Positions 53,149-63,901 of a DNA stretch of 64,000 nucleotides are shown here, piece after piece. The notes below the pieces were generated by a model. That model was given only the letters and a program-made list of their open reading frames with translations. It was not told the origin of the DNA and made no database searches. The stretch's first letter is position 1. Each line of letters begins with the position of its first letter. The stretch comes from Pseudoips prasinana. Its lineage: Eukaryota; Arthropoda; Insecta; Lepidoptera; Nolidae. The position numbers and the translations under genes were made by a program. Where the stretch lies: the NCBI GenBank assembly GCA_951640165.1, contig OX621252.1, positions 33,377,934 to 33,441,933 on the forward strand, read 5' to 3'.

Positions 53149-53961
53149 TTTCAAATGGCCTGTTTTTCCATTGAGATGCATCGAATTCGCAATCTTTTTT
53201 CGACTAAGTATAGAATCATTTTTCATTCATATATGCCATTTCACATAATTAACAATAAGTAAATGTTTAAAACTAAATTACGTTAGGAAATAAACGTCAA
53301 TATTAATTGAAAACGGCGGCCTCTAGACTATAGGCTAAAAATCGTTAAAAATTTCCTTTTTATCAGATTGTTTATTTTTATTATGATATCTTAAATGGCA
53401 TCTACCAAATATTTTTAGAAATGCGATACAGAAGTTTTTAATCGACTCATAGTAGACAAGTAGGTATGTGTACCAATGCCCCGAGAAAAATCGATATGAG
53501 GCGGAAGTTTCAATAATAGAGCTGCACTCGTATTGAAAATCTACCGAGAAATCCCTCGTCTAATTAAATCTTAAAAAGTTAGCTATACTTTTTGTTCAAG
53601 CGCCTGACGGTTTTGTGTCGCGAGTCGTGCCTGGAGTAACAGCAAACAATACGCGGTCCCAAATTAATTTAATCTCATCGGCAACAATAAATTGTGAACA
53701 GTGAATTCGAGATGTTGGTACCTTCTTTGTTTACGACACTAATCAGAAGTTTTTGATATTCAGCGCGGGCGGTGAGACGCGCGCGTCGCACCGCAGACGC
53801 CGCGATGCGACATGTTTAATAAGTATTCAACTACGGAACTTCGCGACCCATCGGGATATAAAAGTCTCGTTTGAATAAACGTTTAACTTTAAGATTGAAG
53901 CTGTTCTTACAGTGCGAACAGCACTGGATAATAAAACTGAACGGTTCCTGGCCTTTCGCTT

Positions 53962-54240
53962 ACATTATAATTTTGTTTATTAGGCCAACCAACAATTGCT
54001 TACACATGTGAGTTTGGTATATCTTAACTTACGAAATACATTTTCTTGTGTAGCAACCAGTTACAGGTTAACATCAAATGCGAATTAAAAAGATTAGCTT
54101 TAAATTAAATTGACTAAAAATAAAATTACAAATTATCTATATTTACTAATTAAATTTAAATTAGATTGTGAGTGGATGATACAAAATTAAAATATATATT
54201 AGTAAGAATTTAAACAAAAAATAATTAACAAGTTATAAAA
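53962..54240 (-). repeat. LINE 3' UTR copy related to 3391-3853
   Basis: TTTATTAGGCCAACCAACAA, TTACAGGTTAACATCAAATG and ACAAATTATCTATA parallel TTATTAAGGTTAACCAACAA, TATAGGTTAACACCACATGC and ACAAATTATCTATCT in the LINE at 3391-4788. Confidence 0.65.
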
Positions 54241-54690
54241 TTAGATCCGAATTAAATAATAATAATAAATGAATAAAGTTTAAAGTTTAAAGACATTTAT
54301 TCTCATTAAGACATAGATACGTCACTTAAATGAGAACTTAAATATAAACAAAATTATAATAGTATATGTTCGTTAGCATAAGTACATACATAGTAAAAAA
54401 TAAAAATAAAAATGGACATAAAACAAAAAGTAAAAACATAATGACAATATCCTAACAAACTTAACCAATGCAATAAAATTGCATTGCATTAAATAATAAT
54501 AATTATATCAACATCATAATTTTGTTCCACTAATATGCTAGTGGGTATGGTTTCCGCACTTAGTCCCGATGTGGACCATTGTACGTGAGCTATGGCGGCC
54601 TTCATTCCATCCAGCCCACCTCCTTCCAGAAGCATATTAGGTTTTGCCAATTTTCTCAGGGCCTCCCTAAGAGCAGATTTTGATTTCAGG
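54241..54690. other. AT-rich stretch, then an unassigned minus-strand frame
   Basis: 54290-54480 looks like another LINE 3' UTR. The frame 54734-54489 (ALREALRKLAKPNMLLEGGG) has non-AT codons but no recognised family. Confidence 0.3.
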
Positions 54691-54699
54691 GTTTCCCTC

Positions 54700-54960
54700 C
54701 GGATCGCGATCGGCGATCGCAGTTTGATGGTCACAGTTTACAAAAAAACGCTGCTGCCCGTTCTCTGGTAGGTATTCCCTCGGTCGATTTCTACGCCCCC
54801 CGCGGGATGAGATGGGATGAGATGATATTCTATGCAGTCAGCCATACAGCATCTTCAACTTCTACAGACACAGTCCCTTAAAATTTGCAGCCCCGTGGGG
54901 GAGGCAAAAGTCGACCCGAGGGTATATCACCGAGAGAACGGGCAGCAGCGTCTCTGTATA
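54700..54960. repeat. Interspersed repeat G
   Basis: GATCGCAGTTTGATGGTCAC, CTGCTGCCCGTTCTCTGGTA and GATGAGATGATATTCTATGC as at 16020-16300; then the inverse-sense GAGAACGGGCAGCAGCGTC near 54935. Confidence 0.55.
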
Positions 54961-54964
54961 CTAT

Positions 54965-55391
54965 GATACCAAATATCTTACCAAAAGATCGCTAGATGTC
55001 CTACGTATACAGTACAACAATGTTTTCAGAATGCTTTTGAAACTGCCATTGTTTTGTAGTGCCTCAGAGATGTTTGCGACGGCTCGGACGCACGATTTCC
55101 ACGCCGTCATCGGCAAAAAAACCGCATCCATCCTAAGGAGAATAAGAGACAGTGACAACAGCATTTTGAGAACGGTTGCTGAAAATTACAGCTCACCTAT
55201 TGTTGGAGAGTTTGTGCAGAGGGTAATAAAGTAAGGGTGCTTTATTGCGTTCTGCACAGACAGAGTACCTACCTTAATTTATAATACCTCCTCACCAATT
55301 TTCCTTACTAACATTAGTTCATAAGTCACTTTATTAACAAAATATGGATCTGTATTGTTGTCCGAAATAAAAGTCATTAATTAATTAATTA
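54965..55391 (+). pseudogene. LINE 3' fragment (family with FCSASEMFATAR tail)
   Basis: Encodes MLLKLPLFCSASEMFATART, HDFHAVIGKKTASILRRIRD and SILRTVAENYSSPIVGEFVQ, then a 3' UTR ending TTGTCCGAAATAAAAGTC and ATTAATTAATT. Same family as 36660-37130. The frame is open to the stop at about 55232, but it is only the extreme C-terminus. Confidence 0.75.
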
Positions 55392-55415
55392 TGACCATCA
55401 TAGTGCATCGCCAAC

Positions 55416-55788
55416 CAGTGGCGGATTTGCCCTAAGGCCCAGTAGGCCCGGGCCTCGGGCGGCCAGATATTAGGGGCGGAAAATCGTGAAAAAAAATCAC
55501 AGATAATAGCAAGAAATTACTCAAATGCAAAGTACCAAAATATTTAAAAGGGTGGGCATATTATGGCGGGACGCACTCCACCACGACGTATAGCGTACTT
55601 TTTTATTCTGTGGTATAGCATTAATCTTCCTATATAATTTTTTTATGTATTAAAATATATATGTAAAAAATGATAAAAGTTGGCAAGAAAGTGAATTCGT
55701 TATGTACCTAGTCTATATGGTGGATGCTGAGAAAGGGGCGGCACATAACCTGGGGCCTAGAGCGGCCAAGACTGTAAATCCGCCACTG
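55416..55788. mobile_element. hAT-type MITE
   Basis: Perfect 13-bp ends CAGTGGCGGATTT and AAATCCGCCACTG; flanks TCGCCAAC (55408-55415) and TCGCCATC (55789-55796) agree at seven of eight positions. CAGTGGCGG is a classical hAT-type terminus. The 373-bp interior has no transposase. Confidence 0.8.
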
Positions 55789-55796
55789 TCGCCATC

Positions 55797-55905
55797 TCGT
55801 CTGCTAAGCGTGGCAATTATGGCATATCTCCCCAATTATGGACAACTCCATTGTGGAATTCTTTTGTCCAACAGTGGACGTCATTCGGCTGACATGATGA
55901 TCTTT
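55797..55905 (+). pseudogene. RTE/BovB-like LINE 3' end
   Basis: TTTGTCCAACAGTGGACGTC, ATTCGGCTGACATGATGATC. Confidence 0.65.
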
Positions 55906-55974
55906 TGAAGTTGTTTAAAAACGGGTGTCACATCGTAAAATATCAATATTGTTACACACGTTTTGTATGAGGCA

Positions 55975-56070
55975 TAATAGTTGCTCTGAGGCTGGATTTG
56001 CTTTGTTCTTGTATAGTCCCCCGCGACACGGTGATTTATTTCCCTCGAGCGAGTGTTGTCTTTAAAGAGA
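55975..56070 (+). mobile_element. SINE family D, 3' part only
   Basis: GCTCTGAGGCTGGATTTGC, CCGCGACACGGTGATTTATT, GAGTGTTGTCTTTAAAGAG. Confidence 0.6.
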
Positions 56071-56614
56071 ATACTAATAAAATAAGTAAACCACAAGGTA
56101 GAACATGATTGGACTTTCTTACCATTAAACACCTTACCGTCAAAATGTATCTCTATATTACTTACATGTTGTATTATCCATACTTTATTTATATATTTTA
56201 TATAAATAACTAGCAAAATTTTGTAAAAAGGTAGCTAACTTACATATAGTAAGCTTGCTACATTTTTTCATACACATCAAACAAATTATCTCCAAAGCAT
56301 CAAGGACATTGGGATTTGTAATGAGGATATCGAAGTGCTTTAAAAAAGGGAAAATATTAATTGCACCTTCGTAAGAAGTCTCTTCGAATATACCAATGTC
56401 AATTACTTACGTTCTTTAGGTTCCATGTAATATAAAATGAAAAAATATAAATAAATGAAAAAAAAAGAATGTAAACTAACATATAAGAAACGTAAGTTGG
56501 CATTTTAATGTCTGCGAATAGAAAATAGTTTCTATTTTATTATTTTAAAATATATAGATAAATGTTATTATTATGATTTCATGTATGAAATTTTAAGCGC
56601 AGCATTAGCATAAA
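56071..56614. other. AT-rich stretch, nothing recognised
   Basis: No supported feature. Confidence 0.45.
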
Positions 56615-56631
56615 AACAGTTACAAGTAGCA

Positions 56632-57285
56632 TTGTATCTTGTAATTAAAATTAAAAATTTCACATTGCTAGGACTTACTATAGATACACATATTTCTTGG
56701 AAAACCCACATCCAAAACATTAGATCAAAAATTTCAAGATTTAGTTATGCGCTTCGTGAAGTTAAAAAAACAACCGATCTACCGACAGCTCTTACTACAT
56801 ACTACGCCTATGCACATGCGTGGTTCACTTACGGCATTATAATGTGGGTCAACAGTACAGATGCACATTCACTTTTTATTCTACAAAAGAAATGAATTCG
56901 CATTCTTGCCAATATAGAACAAACGGACAGCTGCAAGCCTTTATTTACGAAATATAAAATTCTAACTTTACCCTCTATCTATATCCTGGAAATATGCAAG
57001 TTTGTTAGGAAATATAAAGTATTTTTTACAACACGAGCAGATAAACACAATAATTTGAATAGTCGTTCACTTAGACACAAGAATATGTTAATGTTACCCA
57101 ATTCCCGAATTACACTACACCCTAACAGTCGTAATGTAATGTCAATCAAAATATATAATAACATTCCAAATTCTATAAAAAATGAAACCAGAGAGAATAA
57201 ATTCATAATTAATCTTAAACAAATACTAATAAATAAGGCTTATTACACAGTAAATGAATACTTAAATGATAAACAAATAACCTAA
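56632..57285 (+). pseudogene. LINE RT C-terminal fragment (Jockey/CR1-type)
   Basis: One frame encodes TLLGLTIDTHISWKTHIQNI, SKISRFSYALREVKKTTDLP and TYYAYAHAWFTYGIIMWVN, then a TGA at 56893-56895 (where a Cys codon is expected), then IRILANIEQTDSCKPLFTKY and the end TVNEYLNDKQIT with stop. It is the post-palm region of the protein; the catalytic YxDD is absent. AT-rich 3' UTR continues to about 57660 with ATGAATATGAATATAAT. Confidence 0.8.
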
Positions 57286-57660
57286 ATTACAATAAACACA
57301 CATACATTCAAACTTATACATGAATATATTTTTATTTATATAATCTATTAAATAGTTAGATCCAAATGTATCACACAAATATAACTTGTTACTGTTAATA
57401 AGCAAAATTTATTTCCTTATTGAATGACATGATAGTTAAATAATAATATGCTAGTGTATATAAAATGTAAAGTAGTCATAAGAAATAGAAAACTCAATTA
57501 GTTCCTTAATAATTTACGAATAATAATAATTTACCGATATATATACCTAATTATAAATTTGCTGTGCCCGACAGGGTCCATAATGCTCCTAGCTATAAGC
57601 CTAATGTTTACCACCTAAGTTCACATTGTGGAATGCAAATAAATGATATGAATATGAATA

Positions 57661-57939
57661 TAATTATATCGTAATAGGTGTCGCTCCCGCAGCGAGGACT
57701 TCACAATCAAATAGCGTCGCCAGTATGAAACCGACTGTTAAGTATTGAACGCTTGAAAAATTTACCAGTGTTTTGAGCGACTTGAAACGCGAGTGCTAGT
57801 ATAATCGCCCGCGTGACATGCGGGTAGTTGATAACTCCGAACGCAACTCAGTGGTAGTTCGCTCTTGTGTTACCCTTGTTGGTTGAATGATACGAGCATG
57901 CGCGTTGTGTCCGTTGTATTCCTTGAAGGCTAAGATAGT
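57661..57939. other. Moderate-GC stretch, unassigned
   Basis: Contains CGCCCGCGTGACATGCGGGT and similar; might be single-copy or decayed repeat. No frame. Confidence 0.3.
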
Positions 57940-58518
57940 TTTTAGGGTTCCGTAGCCAAATGGCAAAAAACGGAACCCTTATAGATTCGTCATGTCTGTC
58001 TGTCCGTCCGTATGTCACAGCCACTTTTTTCCGAAACTATAAGAGCTGTACTACTGAAACTTGGTAAGTAGATGTATTCTGTAAACCGCATTAAGATTTT
58101 TACACAAAAATAGAAAAAAAAACAATTATTTTGGGGGGTCGCCATACATAGAATTGAAACTCAAAAATATTTTTTTTATCGTATCCATACATGTGGGGTG
58201 ACATAGGTCACATAGGTCTTTAAAAATGATATTGAGGTTCGTAATATCTTTTTTTTCTAAACTGAATAGTTTGCACGAGAGACACTTCCAAAGTGGTAAA
58301 ATGTGTCCCCCCCCCTCTAACTTCTAAAATACGAGAATGATACAACTAAAAAATTATATGATAGAAACTAACAACTAAAACTGTTTTGAACGAGATCTAG
58401 CAAGTAGTTTTTTTTTAATACGTCATAAACCGCAATTTGCTTTCATTTAATCAACTGAAATACTTGCTGCTACGGAACCCTTCATGTGCGAGTCCGACTC
58501 GCACTTGGCCGGTTTTTT
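57940..58518 (+). repeat. Lepidopteran GGGTTCCGTA...CTTGGCCGG element
   Basis: Begins TTAGGGTTCCGTAGCCAAAT with a 5' hairpin (AGGGTTCCGT pairing with ACGGAACCCT), contains CTGTCTGTCCGTCCGTATGT, and ends TGCGAGTCCGACTCGCACTT, GGCCGG and poly-T. I recognise this as a very common lepidopteran dispersed repeat; its class is not settled to my knowledge. About 575 bp, no coding frame. Confidence 0.75.
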
Positions 58519-58714
58519 TTTGTATTATATTTGATCGGTTGCTCGACGCATCCTGATTTGGTTGTATTAAAATATTAATTTGGTTTTGATAACTGAGACG
58601 CGTAGACGCGTATCGTTCGGAGTTAAACTTGCGGATAAGTTGTTTGTTTTATAAGGAGTCTTAAAGTTAGACACGTGTAAAAGGTACGTTTTATTATAGT
58701 TATTCCTTTTGATT

Positions 58715-58935
58715 GCTTTGACTGGCCTGTTGTTCCAGTATTTAGTGAATTTGAAAGCTAAGGTCGTGGGTTCGATTCCCTTCCGGAACAAATCTTTGTG
58801 TTATGAACACGATTATTTGTTCTGTGTATTTAGAAATATATATGTATGTTTATCAGTTGTCTGGTTGCCGTACCACAGGCTTTGCCTAGTTTGGGATCAG
58901 ATGGCAGTGTGTTAGCTGTCGTAAGATATTTATTT
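58715..58935 (+). mobile_element. tRNA-derived SINE, family C
   Basis: GACTGGCCTGTTGTTCCAGT, GTCGTGGGTTCGATTCCC (B box), ACACGATTATTTGTTCTG, GTTTATCAGTTGTCTGG, GATCAGATGGCAGTGTG. A short internal deletion after TTTGTTCTG. Confidence 0.8.
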
Positions 58936-59230
58936 TATTATCCTCTTCCCCCCTTCTCATCCCCTGCTGCATAATACTATTGTAGTAAGTTAAAAGAGAG
59001 CACAGAGGTGAATATAAGTGTGTATTTCATGTCTGGACAAATAAAATACATTTTATCTGTTATGACCTGCAATAAAGTAGCATATTATAAAACTCCCACG
59101 TCAAGAACACGATCAATTTCATATATTAGAGCGGCGATTCAAATAATAAAAGTTTTATTTCCCGCGAGTCAGGTGGGTCGTGCGGAAATGTTTACAGTGC
59201 TAACGTAATAGAATTTTTACCGACGATGAA

Positions 59231-59755
59231 TGTCGGTAGGTGCACAGCAGTGCAGCGGTCCATATTTTCAGAACGCTCTCGTAAAAATAATGTTATTAAT
59301 AAGAATATTGATCATAGATCAACAACCCCATACTAAGCTTACCCATACTTTTATACTAACATAGCTCTTTAAGATTAATTTACTAACAATACTATGGATG
59401 CAATTATCTGAAATAAATGTTTTATTATTATTATTATTAAGCCGCTGGGTGGGCAAAATCAATAGGGGTTGGCTTATTTAGTTTAATCTATTTTAATAGG
59501 TACTAACATAGTTCTTTAACATTAACTTAGGTAAATTAATCTTAAAGAACTGAAGAATAAATGTCGGTAAAGTGCACAACAGTGCTGAGTTAAGTATTTC
59601 TGCGACGCTCTCTTAAAAAAATGTTTTTAAAACGAATATTGATTATAGAGCAGTTTAGAACCCCATACTTAGCCATCGGGTGGGCAAAATGGTAGGGGTT
59701 GGCTAATTCAGTTTAATCTATTTTAATAGATACTAACATCGTTCTTAAATCAAAT
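59231..59755. repeat. Diverged tandem duplication, ~330-bp period
   Basis: GTCGGTAGGTGCACAGCAGT at 59231 recurs as GTCGGTAAAGTGCACAACAG at about 59561; GGTGGGCAAAATC...GGGGTTGGCTTATT at 59448 recurs at 59688. The first copy holds a LINE 3' tail (59344-59445, ending ATTATTATTATTATTA) of the 36660/54965 family. Confidence 0.6.
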
Positions 59756-59782
59756 ACATTTATCTGAATTAAATAAAAAATC

Positions 59783-59970
59783 AGACACGGCCATCTGATC
59801 CCAAACTAAGCAGAGATTGTACTACTTGTGCTTCTAGAAATAATTAAACCCAAACACATGGCAAACAGACATGTTCATGCACACAAATATCTGTCCTAGT
59901 TGAGAATCGACCCCACGACCTGCTGCGGCGTGGATAGCAAGCTTTTACCAACCACGCCAACTGCCTCATC
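59783..59970 (-). mobile_element. SINE family A (antisense)
   Basis: CATCTGATCCCAAACTAAGC, CAGACATGTTCATGCACACA, CCCCACGACCTGCTGCGGCG, TACCAACCACGCCAACTG. Confidence 0.75.
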
Positions 59971-60286
59971 GTTATTAGCATTACCTACTACTTACTGGGT
60001 CCGTTCTAAAAGGGTTTTCGGACTATCGGCTTCCCTTCTAGAATATTCCGTCCGTCGCCACTGTCAGTGAGTGTATAGTATTTACATAATATTGACTAAA
60101 CTGTAAAGCGCTTACATTAAAGGGATCCCTTCGCAATAGGTACCGATAGTTGATTATCAAGTTACTTAGGTATTCAGCGCTCGTATAGCGCTGCTCCTTG
60201 GTGTTGCTCGTTGCTTTTTATGCAATTTATTTATTTCATTTGAATTTTTGCATTTTTATTTTATTCATTTCAAGAGAGAGATAAAC

Positions 60287-60525
60287 AAATAATAATAATA
60301 TTCTGGGACATTATTTACACACGGCGTTTGATCTCATTCTGATCTCATACTATGGAAAACCAGATAACTGATATACTACATTATAATACTTTTCTTTTGT
60401 AAATACATACTTATATAGATAATTACACCCACACACAGGACAAACAGATATGTTCTTGCACACAAATATCTGTCCTGGGTGGGAATCGAACCGGCGTGAA
60501 AAGCAAGCATTAGCAAATGACGAAG
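60287..60525 (-). mobile_element. SINE family A (antisense)
   Basis: ATAATATTCTGGGACATTAT, CCAGATAACTGATATACTAC, GGGTGGGAATCGAACCGGCG. Confidence 0.75.
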
Positions 60526-61141
60526 TATTATATTACTTTAGTATTAAGGCATATCTAAACGGCAAATCACCAGGCCAATTGAAACACATAGAGACATGTT
60601 AGACCTATTGTAACTTCGTTGTGACATTTTCCTGATAAAAACAAAGCATTGTGTCAGGATGGTGTCAAAACTAAACCAATGTGTAGGTACCTAATTTTGT
60701 TTTTGTTATTTTCAGTTATATGTTTACTTAGTATTGTATATTAAACCGACCAAATTGAGTCGAATCGAATTTCACACACAAACCCCCGTGGTTTAAGTGG
60801 GAGTAAGAACTGTACTCAAACTTTGTAAATATTTATTTTTGTAATAAAAAAAACTTGGGAGGTGTCAAGGGACACCCGGATGGAACGAAATTATTTCTTA
60901 TTATTTATTATGTACAAAAACCTGTTTACACTCAACAAAAATAATCATCGCGACACCACACTGTTCAATGCGAAATAGAAATGAAAATATCTGGCTTGCT
61001 TTCTATAAGAGAGAGAGTGAGAGAGAGAAAGAGACAGACTGAGAAACATGCGCACGCCGCACAGCTGCAAAAAGTGTCGTGACAACTTTTGAGATTTTTT
61101 TCCGTTTAGCCCCCTTTCACAACGCGCGATAAGGAACTTCG
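60526..61141. other. AT-rich stretch with an AG-rich microsatellite
   Basis: GAGAGAGAGTGAGAGAGAGA around 61008-61035; nothing else recognised. Confidence 0.45.
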
Positions 61142-61382
61142 GTCCAAAAACATCGACAGCCTGATATCATCCACTGCTGGACATAGGTCTCCTCCAAAAG
61201 TTTCTATAATGTTACCATTTGGAGGTGTTTGCACCAGTCACCGCAGTTAGGTGGTAGCTAGTACCCAGGTGGCGCAGCTGCCCGACAACCTGCTGTATCC
61301 CTTTTTCGCCTTTTACGACACCCACGGGATGGTATGCGATAGCCCTGTTATTCTTTTAAGGCGGGGACCTAATTCTATCTAG
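61142..61382 (-). repeat. LINE 3' fragment
   Basis: CCTGATATCATCCACTGCTG, GACATAGGTCTCCTCCAAAA and CGCCTTTTACGACACCCACG are lepidopteran LINE phrases; no frame kept. It borders the minisatellite. Confidence 0.5.
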
Positions 61383-62585
61383 CTTTTCTAACATATTACA
61401 ATGCATTGTTGTTAACTTCATCCTCTTGCATCAAAAAAACGGGTTCTTTTCTAACATATTACAATGCATTGTTGTTAACTTCATCCTCTTGCATCAAAAA
61501 AACGGGTTCTTTTCTAACATATTACAATGCATTGTTGTTAACTTCATCCTCTTGCATCAAAAAAACGGGTTCTTTTCTAACATATTACAATGCATTGTTG
61601 TTAACTTCATCCTCTTGCATCAAAAAAACGGGTTCTTTTCTAACATATTACAATGCATTGTTGTTAACTTCATCCTCTTGCATCAAAAAAACGGGTTCTT
61701 TTCTAACATATTACAATGCATTTTTGTTAACTTCATCCTCTTGCATCAGAAAAACGGGTTCTTTTCTAACATATTACAATGCATTGTTGTTAACTTCATC
61801 CTCTTGCATCAGAAAAACGGGTTCTTTTCTAACATATTACAATGCATTGTTGTTAACTTCATCCTCTTGCATCAAAAAAACGGGTTCTTTTCTAACATAT
61901 TACAATGCATTGTTGTTAACTTCATCCTCTTGCATCAGAAAAACGGGTTCTTTTCTAACATATTACAATGCATTTTTGTTAACGTCATCCTCTTGCATCA
62001 GAAAAACGGGTTCTTTTCTAACATATTACAATGCATTGTTGTTAACTTCATCCTCTTGCATCAGAAAAACGGGTTCTTTTCTAACATATTACAATGCATT
62101 GTTGTTAACTTCATCGTCTTGCATCAAAAAAACGGGTTCTTTTCTAACATATTACAATGCATTGTTGTTAACTTCATCCTCTTGCATCAGAAAAACGGGT
62201 TCTTTTCTAACATATTACAATGCATTTTTGTTAACTTCATCCTCTTGCATCAGAAAAACGGGTTCTTTTCTAACATATTACAATGCATTGTTGTTAACTT
62301 CATCCTCTTGCATAAAAAAAACGGGTTCTTTTCTAACATATTACAATGCATTGTTGTTAACTTCATCCTCTTGCATAAAAAAAACGGGTTCTTTTCTAAC
62401 ATATTACAATGCATTTTTGTTAACTTCATCCTCTTGCATCAGAAAAACGGGTTGTTTTCTAACATATTACAATGCATTGTTGTTAACTTCATCCTCTTGC
62501 ATCAAAAAAACGGGTTCTTTTCTAACGTATTACAATGCATTGTTGTTAACTTCATCCTCTTGCATCAAAAAAGCGGGTTCTTTTC
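61383..62585 (+). repeat. 63-bp minisatellite, 19 copies
   Basis: Unit: CTTTTCTAACATATTACAAT, GCATTGTTGTTAACTTCATC, CTCTTGCATCAAAAAAACGGGTT. Two positions vary systematically (GCATTG/GCATTT and ATCAAA/ATCAGA). Because 63 is divisible by three, frames of 403 and 387 codons stay open; they lack any other sign of coding and overlap each other, so I do not call a gene. Confidence 0.95.
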
Positions 62586-63019
62586 TTAAGACGGCACATT
62601 CGAATATTTCGAGATAATCGGAAAAACTAAGGTCAAAAATGCCAGCGCATTCCACCAATTTCCGTGATAAATCCTTCTATTGTGGTATGCGCTATCAATA
62701 ACAGTGCGAAACAACAGTACATAAAGTTTATACGAGTTCCAGCAAATTGCAAAGACTGAAAACCTATCACTAAATAATACACATGGAATGAAAGAAATAT
62801 TATTTAAGTAATATATATATCTCTTTATTATATTTTAACAGTAGGCTCTTATACTGAATGGTTAATATTAACAATATACACGGAAAAAATTGTCTCTAAA
62901 TAGGCCAACAAATTCCCAACTGCGTTTTCTTCACTCCTATTCCTCGAAGAGATTGAAGCTAGCGGTAAGGCTGCTTTTTTACCATCTTGTTAAACATGTT
63001 TATAGTAAATAATAATAAT
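62586..63019. other. AT-rich stretch, nothing recognised
   Basis: No supported feature. Confidence 0.45.
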
Positions 63020-63272
63020 TAAATAAATATCCTGGGGCTTTATTCACGCACAGCCATCTGATTCCAAACTAAACAGAGCTTGTACTACGGATACCAGATA
63101 ACTGATATACTATTTTTCTTTTGTAAATACATAATATTTATGTAGATAATTACACCTAGACTCAGGATAAACAGATATGTTAATGAACACAAATATTTGC
63201 CCTGGGCCCATATCGAACCCACGACCTGCGGCGTGAAAAGCAAGTATCTTCCAACCACGCCAACCAGCGTGA
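63020..63272 (-). mobile_element. SINE family A (antisense)
   Basis: AATATCCTGGGGCTTTATTC, CCATCTGATTCCAAACTAAA, ATCGAACCCACGACCTGCGG, CCAACCACGCCAACCAGCG. Confidence 0.75.
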
Positions 63273-63901
63273 GTAATTATCTAACTTCACACATAGAAGT
63301 ATGAAGCACCTATGTCCCTAATTAAATGAATCAGGAGACAAGAATCCCATCGGAACTTAATTTCGTGGCTCCCACGATACGTTTGATAAGAGTATAAATT
63401 CTAGACTAGTATTGTACTGCTTCCAAAAATCGTAAAACCATCTATGTAATTGTGTTACAAAACAGGAACATATCCGCGGGGTATAACCACACCTTCCGAA
63501 AGAGTAATTTGAATATGCGAATACCCATAGTCCACGGTCTGTCGTTTAATAAAACAAACGGCGCGGCTAAACTGACCCTCGTAAATAACGAAGGTTGGCC
63601 AGATGTCGCTGATATACGCAATCACCGCTAGCTATGGTAATGAACAGATCATTAGGTCCGACCAAATGGTGTCTTGTCGCGAAACGTTGCGACTTTCCCA
63701 TCTAATGTTCTTATGATAATGGGTTACACCGTAAAGGGTTATCTGAAAATTACTGTTTTTAGTGGACTGTAATATTAGTATTCAGTTGGTGGGTACCTAA
63801 CAACTACGAATAATTTTGCAGTCATATTTAATAATCCGTAATAAAATGGTAGAAAATGTCCAAGTGCTAGCGATATGTCTCACCGAAGATTATGCCTTCT
63901 A
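63273..63901. other. Unassigned stretch
   Basis: Moderate GC between 63540 and 63710 (GCGACTTTCCCATCTAATG) without frame or repeat that I recognise. Confidence 0.35.

Larger units (their letters stand above)
51806..53961. other. Long stretch without recognised repeats; two hairpins
   Basis: Holds the hairpin at 52638-52684 and the foldback at 53079-53148. A GC-rich patch at 53760-53815 followed by TATAAAA at 53857 could be a promoter or LTR, unproven. Low repeat content compared with the rest suggests older or single-copy DNA. Confidence 0.4.

Noticed and set aside
53760..53960. GC-rich patch plus TATAAAA at 53857 and two AATAAA as promoter or LTR
   Set aside because: No initiator at the expected spacing, no partner LTR or coding region; could be either, so not annotated.
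61406..62617. 403- and 387-codon ORFs as repeat-protein genes
   Set aside because: They overlap in two frames and exist only because the 63-bp period keeps frame. No start context, signal peptide or flanking coding sequence; treated as minisatellite.
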